From: Nonomuraea wenchangensis
Lineage (GTDB): Bacteria > Actinomycetota > Actinomycetes > Streptosporangiales > Streptosporangiaceae
Length of the DNA stretch: 64,000 nt
Assembly (NCBI RefSeq): GCF_900111685.1
Contig: NZ_FOHX01000018.1
Location: 124,001 to 188,000 of the forward strand
Direction of reading: 5' to 3'
Shown: piece after piece, positions 14,921 to 22,725 of the stretch
Layout of the letters: every line of letters begins with the position of its first letter
Position numbering within the stretch: position 1 is the first letter of the stretch
The notes under the pieces: model-generated
The model's database searches: none
What the model saw: only the letters and a program-made list of their open reading frames with translations
What the model was told of the DNA's origin: nothing
Made by a program: the position numbers and the translations under genes

Positions 14921-16282
14921 ATGGCTCGTCGAGTCCGCCCCGGCCGGTCCGGGGCCGCGCTGATGATCGCCCTGGGGACGCTGGCCGCCGCCTGCGCGGC
15001 CCCCGGCAGCAACAGTCCGCAACCTCAGGCCACCGGCGCGTCCCCGATGTCCGCGGCGCCCGCCTGCGGCTCGGCGCCGATCACGATGAACGGCTACTTC
15101 GAGACCGGCTTCCCGCTGCCCAAGGCGCTGACCGCCGAGTTCACCAAGCAGCATCCCAACGTGACGTGGAACATCCGCGAGGACCAGTTCGCGGTCATCA
15201 CGCAGAACGCCCCCCGCGTGCTGGCCGACAACCCGCCCGACCTGATGCGCCTGCCCCAGGTCTCCGAGCTGGTCAAGGACAACCTGCTGAAGAACCTCGA
15301 CTCCTACGCCGCGGCGTTCGGCTGGGACAAGTGGCCGGCCTCGCAGCTGGAGCAACTGCGCCTCGGCCAGGGCGGCCGCCCGCGAGGCGAGGGCTCCCTG
15401 TACGCCCTGGGGCTCAACATGAGCATGACCGGCCTGTTCTACAACACGAAGCTCGCCGCGCAGATCGGCATGTCCACGCCGCCCACCACGCTGGCGGAGC
15501 TCGACCAGGCGCTGGAGAAGGCCAAGAAGGCGGGCATCACGCCCATCCTGCAGTTCAACGGCGGAGCCACCGGCGGCCTGGCCTTCCCGCTGCAGAACCT
15601 CATGGCCTCCTACGGCCCCACCGCCCCCATCAACGACTGGATCTTCCAGAAGCCGGGGGCCACCATCGACACCCCGTCCAACCTGCAGGCGGTCCAGCAC
15701 CTGGAGAAGTGGATCAAGGCGGGCTACTTCCAGAAGGACGTCAACGCGGTCGACTACGCGACCATGATGAGCCGCTTCATCGACGGCCAGGGCCTGTTCA
15801 TGTTCAACGGCGACTGGGAGTCGGGCAACCTCGACAAGCAGATGGCGGGCGGCGTCGGCTTCTCCCTGATGCCGCCGGCCCAGCAGGGGGGCAAGGTCGC
15901 CGCCATGTCGGCGCCCCTCACCTTCGGCATCGCCGCGAACGCCAAGAACGCCGACTGCGCCGCCTTCTTCCTCAACTGGGTGGCCACCGACAAGCGGGCC
16001 AGGGAGATCGGCGTCGAGATCGGCGGATCGCGCCCGGTGGGTCCGGCGGACGCGTACATGCCTGACGTCAGCTCCGACACGGTCACCGCGAGCACCCTGG
16101 CGGCCGGGGCGGACATCGCCAAGGACGACGGCGCGATGGACTTCATCGCCAACGCCACCGGTGCCATCTACGCCAAGAGCTGGACCCCCAACCTGCAGAA
16201 GCTGGTGGCCGGCCAGCAGACGCCGGAAGGGCTGCTGAAGGCGGTCCAGTCCGACTACGCCGGCCAGCTCGAAGGGAACTGA
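14921..16282 (+). CDS. Sugar ABC transporter solute-binding lipoprotein
   Basis: 453-residue extracellular binding protein of the carbohydrate (CUT1) type. The lipoprotein signal is clear: RPGRSGAAL, hydrophobic MIALGTLAA and lipobox LAAACAAPG, with the lipidated Cys near residue 25. The mature part has the class features KALTAEFTKQHPNVTW near the N-terminus, a KAGITPILQ helix and FMFNGDWESGNL late in the chain, where family 1 binding proteins contact sugar. AGAGGAG stands 8 bp before the ATG. First gene of an operon with two permeases and a GH68 enzyme; no ATPase is encoded, so a shared MsiK-like ATPase would be needed, as is usual in actinomycetes. Confidence 0.92.
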   Translation: MARRVRPGRSGAALMIALGTLAAACAAPGSNSPQPQATGASPMSAAPACGSAPITMNGYFETGFPLPKALTAEFTKQHPNVTWNIREDQFAVITQNAPRVLADNPPDLMRLPQVSELVKDNLLKNLDSYAAAFGWDKWPASQLEQLRLGQGGRPRGEGSLYALGLNMSMTGLFYNTKLAAQIGMSTPPTTLAELDQALEKAKKAGITPILQFNGGATGGLAFPLQNLMASYGPTAPINDWIFQKPGATIDTPSNLQAVQHLEKWIKAGYFQKDVNAVDYATMMSRFIDGQGLFMFNGDWESGNLDKQMAGGVGFSLMPPAQQGGKVAAMSAPLTFGIAANAKNADCAAFFLNWVATDKRAREIGVEIGGSRPVGPADAYMPDVSSDTVTASTLAAGADIAKDDGAMDFIANATGAIYAKSWTPNLQKLVAGQQTPEGLLKAVQSDYAGQLEGN

Positions 16283-16287
16283 GGCAG

Positions 16288-17217
16288 GTGACGGCCCACC
16301 CCGCCGGTGGCCGGTCCGCGCACCGGCGGCCGGCCAGGAGCAGGCCGCGCCGCGCGCGCGGCCTGGCCGGCTGGCTGTTCGTCCTCCCGGCGCTCGCCTT
16401 CTACGCGGTGTTCGTCCTGCGCCCGGTCACGTTGACGTTCCAGTACTCGCTGTACGACTGGAACGGCATCGGCGCCTCCACCTGGGTGGGGCTGGCCAAC
16501 TACGGCAAGGTCTTCACCGAGCCCGACCTGTTCGACTCGCTGGTCAACGCCTTCCAGCTGATCGTCTTCTTCAGCGCCGTGCCGGTCGTGCTCGGGCTGG
16601 CCATCGCGGCGACGATCAGACGCATCGCGGCCAGCAGGCTCGCCCTCGTGGCGCGTACGGTGCTCTTCCTGCCCCAGGTCATCCCCCTGGTGGCGGCCGG
16701 CATCGCGTGGAGCTGGCTGCTGGCCTCCACCGGCGTGGTCAACCAGCTGCTCACGCTCGTCGGCCTCGGCGGGGTGACCCGCGCCTGGCTGGGCGACTTC
16801 GCCACCGCCCTGCCGGCGGTCGGGATGATCGGCGCGTGGGTGCTGCTGGGCCTGTGCACGCTGCTGCTCCTGGCCGGCATGAGCAAGATCGACCCGGCGT
16901 TGTACGAGGCGGCCCGGCTCGACGGCGCCGGCCCGTGGCGGGAGTTCGTCTCCATCACCGTCCCGAGCCTGCGCCAGGAGATCGCGGTCTGTGTCACCGT
17001 CACCGTCATCGCGGCCCTGGCCAGCTTCGACATCATCTACATCGCCACCCAGGGCGGCCCCGGCAACACCACCATGGTGCCCGGCCTGCAGATCTTCTAC
17101 CTGGCCTTCTCCGAACGCGAGGTGGGCACGGCCTCGGCTCTGGCCATGGTCCTCATGCTCCTCGTGATCGCCTGCGCCCTGCCCATCCAGTGGTTCGCGA
17201 AGGACGGCAACAAATGA
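16288..17217 (+). CDS. Sugar ABC transporter permease, MalF-type
   Basis: 309-residue inner-membrane permease. After a basic N-terminus (RRPARSRPRRARG), a first membrane span FVLPALAFYAVFVLRPV begins, followed by LYDWNG and further spans typical of the CUT1 MalF/UgpA type. The cytoplasmic ATPase-contact EAA loop is EAARLDGAGPWREFVSITVP near residues 208-227. GTG 16288 follows the binding-protein stop by only five bases, with GAGG overlapping. Its stop overlaps the next gene's ATG (ATGA). It forms the import channel with the MalG-type partner for a sugar captured by the upstream lipoprotein. Confidence 0.92.
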   Translation: MTAHPAGGRSAHRRPARSRPRRARGLAGWLFVLPALAFYAVFVLRPVTLTFQYSLYDWNGIGASTWVGLANYGKVFTEPDLFDSLVNAFQLIVFFSAVPVVLGLAIAATIRRIAASRLALVARTVLFLPQVIPLVAAGIAWSWLLASTGVVNQLLTLVGLGGVTRAWLGDFATALPAVGMIGAWVLLGLCTLLLLAGMSKIDPALYEAARLDGAGPWREFVSITVPSLRQEIAVCVTVTVIAALASFDIIYIATQGGPGNTTMVPGLQIFYLAFSEREVGTASALAMVLMLLVIACALPIQWFAKDGNK

Positions 17218-18038
17218 TCACCGCCCGGCGGGAGGCCTGGACCGGCCGGCTGCTGCTCATCCTCATGATGGCGGTCACGCTCCTGCCGTTCGTCAGCCTG
17301 TTCGTCACCGCCCTGCACCCCTCGGGCACCTATCCGGCCGGGCTGGCCTGGCCGGGCGACCCGCAGTGGGGCAACTTCCTGCGCGCCTTCGAGGCCGCGA
17401 ACATGGGGGCGCTGCTGTGGTCGAGCGTCCTCATCGTGCTGGGCGTGGTGCCGCTCTCGATCCTGCTCGGCACGATGGCCGGCTTCGCACTCGGCCACCT
17501 GCGCCTCGTCGGCGGCCGCGTGGTCTTCCTGCTGTTCGTGCTCGGCCTGACCCTCCCCTTCGAGGGCATCATCACGCCGCTGTACTACCAGATCCGCGAC
17601 ATGGGGCTGCTGAACACGCGCTGGGCCATCATCCTGCCGCTCATCGGCCTGTTCATGCCGTTCAGTGTCTTCTGGATGCGCGCCCACTTCGTCAACATGC
17701 CCGGCGAGCTGTCCGAGAGCGCGCGCATGGACGGCGCCAACGTGTGGCAGCTGTTCCGGCGCATCCACGTTCCCCTGGCCATGCCGGCGATCTCGTCCCT
17801 GGGCATCCTGCTGTTCCTGTGGACGTGGAACCAGTTCCTGCTGGCCATCGTCCTGGTGGACGATCCCGCGAAACGTACGATGTCCGGCGCCCTGGGCGCC
17901 TTCCAGGGCCAGTGGGGCACCGACATCCCGCTGCTGTGCGCGGGATCGCTGCTCATCCTGACCCCAACCCTGGTGATCTTCCTCATCTTCCAGCGCCACT
18001 TCGTCAAGGCCCTGCTCCAGGGCTCACTGAAGGGCTGA
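17214..18038 (+). CDS. Sugar ABC transporter permease, MalG-type
   Basis: 274-residue second permease of the importer. Six spans are visible, beginning LLLILMMAVTLLPFVSLFV, with the family's periplasmic LHPSGTYPA segment after the first. The EAA loop reads ESARMDGANVWQLFRRIHVP in the C-terminal half. The start ATG at 17214 overlaps the MalF-type stop, which fixes it. A hairpin directly overlaps its stop codon (18037-18057), after which the GH68 gene follows at 142 bp; read-through would allow co-expression at a lower level. Confidence 0.92.
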   Translation: MITARREAWTGRLLLILMMAVTLLPFVSLFVTALHPSGTYPAGLAWPGDPQWGNFLRAFEAANMGALLWSSVLIVLGVVPLSILLGTMAGFALGHLRLVGGRVVFLLFVLGLTLPFEGIITPLYYQIRDMGLLNTRWAIILPLIGLFMPFSVFWMRAHFVNMPGELSESARMDGANVWQLFRRIHVPLAMPAISSLGILLFLWTWNQFLLAIVLVDDPAKRTMSGALGAFQGQWGTDIPLLCAGSLLILTPTLVIFLIFQRHFVKALLQGSLKG

Positions 18039-18057
18039 CGGCGGTTTCCCCGCCGTC
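18037..18057 (+). terminator. Stem-loop between the permease and GH68 genes
   Basis: GACGGCGG (18037-18044) pairs perfectly with CCGCCGTC (18050-18057) around a TTTCC loop. The hairpin begins inside the permease stop codon. No U-tract follows, so it may be an attenuator or mRNA-stabilising processing element instead of a full terminator. Confidence 0.5.
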
Positions 18058-18093
18058 TCCACCCCGTCCCACGAGCGAAAGCAGAGGTCGTCC

Positions 18094-18183
18094 ATGCTCC
18101 TCCGAAGAAGATCACGGGTGGCGCGGGAAGCGGTGACCGGGTCCCCTCCGCCCCGGCGGGACGACCGGCAGGACCTGACGTGA
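18094..18183 (+). CDS. Possible 29-residue leader peptide overlapping the GH68 start
   Basis: ATG 18094, preceded by CAGAGG about 7 bp away, opens a 29-codon reading rich in Arg and Pro (MLLRRRSRVAREAVTG...) whose TGA overlaps the GTG of the GH68 gene (GTGA). The arrangement would allow translational coupling across the gap between permease and enzyme. There is no family to recognise, and a chance reading in GC-rich DNA is a serious alternative. Confidence 0.25.
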   Translation: MLLRRRSRVAREAVTGSPPPRRDDRQDLT

Positions 18184-19337
18184 GCGGTGACCGGCCGGCG
18201 CGCTGGACCCACCGGCACCTCGGCCTGCTCGCCGCGGACGACGCGACCACGGCGCCCGTCATCGACTTCGCGGCCCTGCCCCGGATCCTGCCCGGCCACG
18301 ACGTCTGGGACCTGTGGCCGATCCAGGAACAGGACGGCTCGACGAGCGTGGCAGGCGGCCGCGAGCTGTGGATGACCCTGTCGGCTCCCGCCCTCGGCCA
18401 CCCCGAGGAGCGCCACGACCGGGCCCGGATCCGCCTGCTCGGCAGGCGGGGGGACGAGTGGGCGGACCTGGGGAACGCCTTCCCTGACGGCGCCTCGCCC
18501 GGCAGCCGCGAGTGGTCCGGATCGGCGATCCGCCGCCCCGACGGGACCGTGTCGGTGTACTACACGGCCGCCGGCCGGCGCGGCGAAGCGCGTCCGACCT
18601 ACCGGCAGAGCGTCGTCGAGGCCCGTTCCGCCGTGCTCCTCGACGGAGACCGGGTCCTGCTGCGTCACGACGTCCCGCACCGCGAGGTCCTGCGCTCCGA
18701 CGGGCGGACCTATCTGCCGGCCGACGAGGAGGACGGGGCGCCGGGGCGCATCAGGGCCTTTCGCGATCCGGGCTGGTTCCGCGACCCGGCCGACGGCAGC
18801 GACCATCTGCTCGTCGCCGCGTCCACCGCCTGGAGGGACACCTTCACCGGCGCCATCGCCCTCGCCGGCCCGCGGGACGGCGCCTGGTCCCTGCTCCCGC
18901 CCCTGCTCGTCGCCGAAGGCGTCAACCACGAGCTCGAACGCCCCCACGTCATCGTCCACGAGTCCCGCTACTACCTCTTCTTCTGCACCCACCGCCACTC
19001 CTTCCATCCGGCCGGCCGGGCGCCCACCGGCCTGTACGGCTTCGCCGCGCCCGCCCTGACGGGACCGTACGAGCCGCTCAACGGCTCCGGGCTCGTGATC
19101 GCGAACCCCGCCGGCGAGCCGGACCAGGCCTACGCCTGGTTGGTGCTGCCGGATCTCCACGTCATCAGCTTCGCCAACTACCGCTCGCCTCAGGGCCTCG
19201 ATCTCCGGCACGCGCGGAGCGCGCAGGCGCGGACCGGCTTCGGCGGCACCATCGCCCCGACACTGAAGTTGACCCTGGACGGCCTGAACACCCGCATCGC
19301 CCCGGTCCCATTTGCTTCAAATTCGAAGCGGGCTTAG
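18180..19337 (+). CDS. GH68-type fructosidase (levansucrase/invertase family) without signal peptide
   Basis: 385-residue five-bladed-propeller enzyme of glycoside hydrolase family 68. The nucleophile motif is HDVWDLWPIQ with Asp44; EWSGSAI follows; FRDPGWFRDP holds the RDP transition-state stabiliser; NHELERPHVIV holds the acid/base Glu in the ERP motif; FFCTHRHSF and YAWLVLPDLHVISF complete the blades. Classical GH68 levansucrases are secreted, but this protein starts MSGDRPARW with no hydrophobic signal, so it should act inside the cell on sucrose or fructo-oligosaccharide brought in by the ABC importer. GTG at 18180 is the start, with AGGA about 8 bp upstream. A MarR-type operator for the next gene is embedded in its last codons (19314-19329). 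Confidence 0.85.
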   Translation: MSGDRPARWTHRHLGLLAADDATTAPVIDFAALPRILPGHDVWDLWPIQEQDGSTSVAGGRELWMTLSAPALGHPEERHDRARIRLLGRRGDEWADLGNAFPDGASPGSREWSGSAIRRPDGTVSVYYTAAGRRGEARPTYRQSVVEARSAVLLDGDRVLLRHDVPHREVLRSDGRTYLPADEEDGAPGRIRAFRDPGWFRDPADGSDHLLVAASTAWRDTFTGAIALAGPRDGAWSLLPPLLVAEGVNHELERPHVIVHESRYYLFFCTHRHSFHPAGRAPTGLYGFAAPALTGPYEPLNGSGLVIANPAGEPDQAYAWLVLPDLHVISFANYRSPQGLDLRHARSAQARTGFGGTIAPTLKLTLDGLNTRIAPVPFASNSKRA

Positions 19338-19367
19338 AGTGGCGACCAGTTGCTTCGAGTTCGAAGC
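19314..19367. promoter_or_regulatory. Two MarR-type operators upstream of the quinone oxidoreductase
   Basis: GCTTCAAATTCGAAGC at 19314-19329 and GCTTCGAGTTCGAAGC at 19352-19367 are 16-bp near-palindromes spaced 38 bp apart (start to start), flanking the likely promoter. The first lies within the final codons of the GH68 gene. A related copy, GCTTCGAATTCGCGGC, occurs at 20917-20932 just upstream of the MarR gene. Confidence 0.75.
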
Positions 19368-19397
19368 AGCCTCTCTTCGTCGAAAGCGAGCCCCGCC

Positions 19398-20342
19398 ATG
19401 AAGGCAGTGCGTTTCCACGAGTACGGCGGCCCCGAGGTCCTGCGTCAGGAGGAGGTGGAGCAGCCCGTCCCCGGCGCCGGCCAGGTGCGCATCCGGGTCG
19501 CCGCGACGTCGTTCAACGCGGTGGACGGCAACATCCGCGGAGGTTTCATGCAAGGCCCCATCCCGGTGACGCTGCCGCACACCCCCGGCCTCGACGTATC
19601 GGGCACGGTGGACGCGCTGGGCGAGAGCGTGCGGGACATCGAGGTCGGCGACCAGGTCGTCGGCTTCCTGCCGATGACGGGGACCGGCGCGTCCGCCGAG
19701 TACGTCCTAGCGCCGGCCGAGATCCTGGCGCCGGCGCCCAAGAGCATCCCGCTGCCCGACGCCGCCGCGCTGCCGGTGGTGGGCCTCACGGCGTGGCAGG
19801 CGCTGTTCGACCACGCCCGGCTCACCAAGGGACAGCGCGTGCTGGTCAACGGCGCGGGCGGCGCGGTCGGCGGCTACGCCGTGCAGCTCGCCGCGCGGGC
19901 CGGCGCGTACGTGATCGCCACGGCCGGCCCGCGCAGCGGCGAGCGGGTCAGGGCCCACGCCGACGAGGTCATCGACCACACCACCACCGACGTCGGCGCG
20001 GCGGTGAGCGAGCCGGTCGACGTCGTGCTCAACCTCGCCCCGATCGACCCGGAGCGGCTGGCGGCGCTGCTCGCCCTGATCCGGCCCGGGGGAGTGCTGG
20101 TGAACACGACCGTGTGGATGCCCGCGCCCTCCGACGAGCAGCGCGACGTACGGGGCATCGACCTGTTCGTCCGCAGCGACGCCGGCCAGCTGGCGCGGCT
20201 GGCCGAGTTGATCGACTCCGGCGAGCTGCGCGTCGAGGTCGCCCGGCGCGTCCCGCTGGCCGAGCTGCCGGCGGTCCACACCCAGGCCGCCGCGGGCGAG
20301 CTGCACGGCAAGGTCGTCATCGTCGCGCCCACCGCCACCTGA
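19398..20342 (+). CDS. Zinc-independent NADPH:quinone oxidoreductase (MDR superfamily)
   Basis: 314-residue medium-chain reductase of the quinone-oxidoreductase group. GroES-like N-terminal domain: KAVRFHEYGGPEVL, ATSFNAVDGNIRGG and TPGLDVSGTV. The nucleotide-binding domain has VLVNGAGGAVGGYAVQLA at about residues 149-166. The zinc ligands of alcohol dehydrogenases are absent, as expected. ATG 19398 starts the conserved first strand. It is convergent with the MarR gene at 20395, and matching palindromes stand in front of both, so the MarR very likely represses it and responds to a quinone, phenol or oxidant. Confidence 0.9.
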   Translation: MKAVRFHEYGGPEVLRQEEVEQPVPGAGQVRIRVAATSFNAVDGNIRGGFMQGPIPVTLPHTPGLDVSGTVDALGESVRDIEVGDQVVGFLPMTGTGASAEYVLAPAEILAPAPKSIPLPDAAALPVVGLTAWQALFDHARLTKGQRVLVNGAGGAVGGYAVQLAARAGAYVIATAGPRSGERVRAHADEVIDHTTTDVGAAVSEPVDVVLNLAPIDPERLAALLALIRPGGVLVNTTVWMPAPSDEQRDVRGIDLFVRSDAGQLARLAELIDSGELRVEVARRVPLAELPAVHTQAAAGELHGKVVIVAPTAT

Positions 20343-20361
20343 CCCCCGCCGACGAGAGGGG

Positions 20362-20397
20362 GACGGCCACGACGGGCACGACGGGCACGACGGGTCA
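20362..20397. repeat. Four 9-bp tandem repeats at the convergent gene junction
   Basis: GACGGGCAC repeats at 20371-20379 and 20380-20388, with variant copies GACGGCCAC (20362-20370) and GACGGGTCA (20389-20397). The array lies between the oxidoreductase and MarR stop codons and touches the latter. It is a short slippage-type array. Confidence 0.7.
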
Positions 20398-20910
20398 ACC
20401 GGCCCGGTTGCGTCCGGCTCGGGGCTTGGCGGACCGCGGCGGGGTGGCGCGCATGTGGGCGCGGACGCGGGCCAGCACACCGCCGAGCGCCGCGAGGTCC
20501 TCGTCGCTCATCGCCTCGAACAACAACCCCCGCACCTGGGCGACGTGCCCGGGGAGCACCCGGGCGACCAGCTCCCGGCCGGCGTCCGTGACGGTCACCA
20601 TCACGCTGCGCTCGTCGTCCGGCGACGGTGAACGGGTGATCAGGCCACGCTTGTCCAGCAGCCCCGCCTGGTAGGTGAGCCCGCTGCGGCTGTAGACGAC
20701 GCCGTCGGCCAGGTCGGTCATCCGCAACCTGCCCTCCGGCGCGTCCACCAGCCGGGCCAGGATCTGGAACTGCACCCAGCTGAGGTCGCCGTCGGCCCGC
20801 AGGTGCTCCTCCACCGCGTACTGCAGGAGGCTGCTGACCTCCATCAGGGCGAAGTAGGCGCCAAGTTGCTCGGTGTTCAGTCCGGCCGTCGGGTCGCTCA
20901 CGCCGCTCAC
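20395..20910 (-). CDS. MarR family transcriptional regulator
   Basis: 171-residue winged-helix MarR protein. Helix LQYAVEEHLRADGDLSWVQF leads into ILARLVDAPEGRLRMTDLAD, recognition helix VVYSRSGLTYQAGLLDKRGL and wing ITRSPSPDDERSVMVTVTD, followed by the dimerisation helices LLFEAMSDEDLAALGGVL. The C-terminus is basic (RSAKPRAGRNR). GTG at 20910 is the start; a GCTTCGAATTCG palindrome half overlaps the promoter immediately upstream. The same motif occurs twice before the convergent quinone oxidoreductase, so the regulon can be read from sequence. Confidence 0.9.
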   Translation of the reverse strand: MSGVSDPTAGLNTEQLGAYFALMEVSSLLQYAVEEHLRADGDLSWVQFQILARLVDAPEGRLRMTDLADGVVYSRSGLTYQAGLLDKRGLITRSPSPDDERSVMVTVTDAGRELVARVLPGHVAQVRGLLFEAMSDEDLAALGGVLARVRAHMRATPPRSAKPRAGRNRAG

Positions 20911-20953
20911 CTTACTGCTTCGAATTCGCGGCGCCCGAGGGCGGGAGCGTCGC

Positions 20954-21388
20954 TCAGCCTTCCTGCGGCAGGGGCCCGGCGAAGACCACGATCTGGTCGA
21001 TGTCGCCGGCGGCGGTGAGGTGCACCATGTCGGTGCCCGTCAGGACCGCGGTGCCGTCGGCGGACTCGAAACGCCAGCCGAACCTGGCCCACTCGTGGGG
21101 CGCGTCGACCGCCGTCGTCCGTACCATGCGGCACCGTCCCGCCGAGTAGCTCTGCACCACCTCGGTGATGAAGTCCTCCACCGCGCCGCGTCCGGCGCCC
21201 CTGCCGAGAGGGCCGTGGAACGACACGTCGGGGGCGAGCACCAGACTGAGCAGCCGGGCCCGGCGGGCCGGGTCGCCGGTGTTGGCGGCGGCGATGAACG
21301 CGTCGATCGCGTCGGCGTGCGTCTGGCGCGGGGGCCGGCGCGTCGCCGTCCCCCCGCCGGTCACGTGCTGGTCGTCGCCGGTCGTCAT
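20954..21388 (-). CDS. NTF2-like / SnoaL-like domain protein
   Basis: 144-residue cone-shaped alpha+beta barrel protein. The helix DAIDAFIAAANTGDPARRARLL is followed by VLAPDVSFHGPLGRGAGRGA, VEDFITEVVQ and a strand set ending with TDMVHLTAAGDIDQIVVFAG, the standard SnoaL/NTF2 layout of about 125 residues. The fold is used by isomerases, cyclases, hydrolases and limonene-epoxide-type enzymes; none of their specific catalytic residues can be assigned here. No signal peptide. It is co-oriented with the MarR upstream and the MFS gene downstream with short gaps. Confidence 0.75.
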   Translation of the reverse strand: MTTGDDQHVTGGGTATRRPPRQTHADAIDAFIAAANTGDPARRARLLSLVLAPDVSFHGPLGRGAGRGAVEDFITEVVQSYSAGRCRMVRTTAVDAPHEWARFGWRFESADGTAVLTGTDMVHLTAAGDIDQIVVFAGPLPQEG

Positions 21389-21432
21389 CGTGCCTCCCCA
21401 CGCTCGCGCCGCCCGCTGGACAGCCTAACCGT

Positions 21433-22662
21433 TCAGTCGTCAGCCACGTGATCAGATGCACGGGCAGGGCCGTGGGTGGCCGGGGCCGCGTCGGGCGGGG
21501 GCGGGGCGATCCGGCCGGCGACGGCTGCCAGGATGGCACCTGCCACGGCCGCGGCTGCGGCGGCGCCGAAGGCCGCGCCGCCGGTGTCGTGGAGGCCGGT
21601 GAGCCGGCCGGCGACGGCGGTGCCCAGACCGTAGCCGGCCCACATGAACGTGTTGAGCCAGGCGAAGACCTCGGTGCGGTAGCGAGCGGGGGCGTGCGCG
21701 GCGAGCAGGGCCGGCACGACGGCGTCACGCGGCCCGGTCACCAGCCCGGCAAGACCGATCAGTACGGCGAGGGTGACGAAGCCCGGCGCCCAGCCCCCGC
21801 CGAGCAGGACGGCCGCCTCGGCGAGCGAGAGCAGGACGAGCAGGCGCCCGCCGGTGACGGGCCAGGCCCGCGCGCCGTACCCGAGGGTGCTGAGGAGGGC
21901 GCCCGCCGACAGCAGGCCCATCAGCACGCCGGCGGAGGCGGCGGAGCCGAAGGCGGTGGCCGAGGCGACCGTGGCGATGCGCAGGCAGCCGAAGGTGAAG
22001 GTGCCGAGGGCGGCGATGGTCAGCAGCAGGAGGGTGGGCCGGTGGGTGAGCGGGCCGGCCAGGTGGAGCCTGCCGGGTGGGGTGGGTGCCGCCTGCCGTA
22101 CCGCGGGGGAGGCCAGCAGGAGCGTGGTGCCGAGCAGCACGGCGGCGCCGGCGGCGGCCACCACGCCCTGGGCCGGGACGGCCAGGGTCAGGACCGGCAC
22201 GAGCACGGGGCCGGCGATGAACATCAGCTCGTTGACGGCGTTGTCGATCGCGTACGCGGCGGGCAGGGAGTCGGCGGGGACGAGACGCGGCCAGGCGCTT
22301 CTGATGACCGATCCGGCGGGCGGCGTCGTGGCGCCGAGCAGCACCGCGGCGCCGATCATGAGGGCGGGCGGGGCGAGGAGCAGGAGAGCGTAGGCGAGGG
22401 TGTGGGCGGCCAGGTAGCCGGTCAGGGCCGGGCGCGGGCCGTAGCGGTCGGCGAGGCGCCCGCCGAGTGGCGCGCACAGGGCCAGGGCCAGGGCGTGTCC
22501 GGTGAGCACGAGGCCGGCGGTGGCGTAGGAGCCGAGCCGGTCGACGGCGGCCAGCAGCAGGGCGAGGCTGAGCACGGGCGTGCCCAGCTTGACGATGAGC
22601 GCGCTGAGGAGCAGGCGTGGGACGCCTGGTCGGGTCAGCAGGCGGCGATAGGGCGCGAACAT
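21433..22662 (-). CDS. MFS transporter
   Basis: 409-residue major facilitator with about twelve membrane spans. ATG 22662 with GGAG six bases upstream is the start (MFAPYRRLLTRPGVPRLLL). The signature loop between spans 2 and 3 reads APLGGRLADRYGPRPALTG, close to the GxLADRxGR/K consensus; alternating hydrophobic Ala/Leu/Val/Gly spans continue to a charged tail. The subgroup resembles small actinobacterial drug or metabolite exporters. It is divergent from the CGNR-domain gene at 22726 across 63 bp that carry two GTTACCA boxes; that protein may regulate it. Substrate unknown. Confidence 0.88.
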   Translation of the reverse strand: MFAPYRRLLTRPGVPRLLLSALIVKLGTPVLSLALLLAAVDRLGSYATAGLVLTGHALALALCAPLGGRLADRYGPRPALTGYLAAHTLAYALLLLAPPALMIGAAVLLGATTPPAGSVIRSAWPRLVPADSLPAAYAIDNAVNELMFIAGPVLVPVLTLAVPAQGVVAAAGAAVLLGTTLLLASPAVRQAAPTPPGRLHLAGPLTHRPTLLLLTIAALGTFTFGCLRIATVASATAFGSAASAGVLMGLLSAGALLSTLGYGARAWPVTGGRLLVLLSLAEAAVLLGGGWAPGFVTLAVLIGLAGLVTGPRDAVVPALLAAHAPARYRTEVFAWLNTFMWAGYGLGTAVAGRLTGLHDTGGAAFGAAAAAAVAGAILAAVAGRIAPPPPDAAPATHGPARASDHVADD

Positions 22663-22725
22663 GGCGGCTCCGTTACCATCTAACTGGATTACGCCTATGA
22701 CATACGGGAAGGTGTTACCAGTCAA

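Noticed and set aside
20362..20397. Short tandem repeat as possible CRISPR
   Set aside because: Units of 9 bp directly adjoin each other with no spacers; too short, and no cas genes nearby.
18512..20674. 720-codon plus-strand reading spanning the GH68 and oxidoreductase genes
   Set aside because: Arg/Pro/Ala-rich frame-shifted shadow of two well-supported genes; no domain resemblance.
21448..22683. 411-codon plus-strand reading opposite the MFS gene
   Set aside because: Gly/Gln/Glu/Arg-rich antisense shadow; the minus strand has a clear twelve-span transporter.
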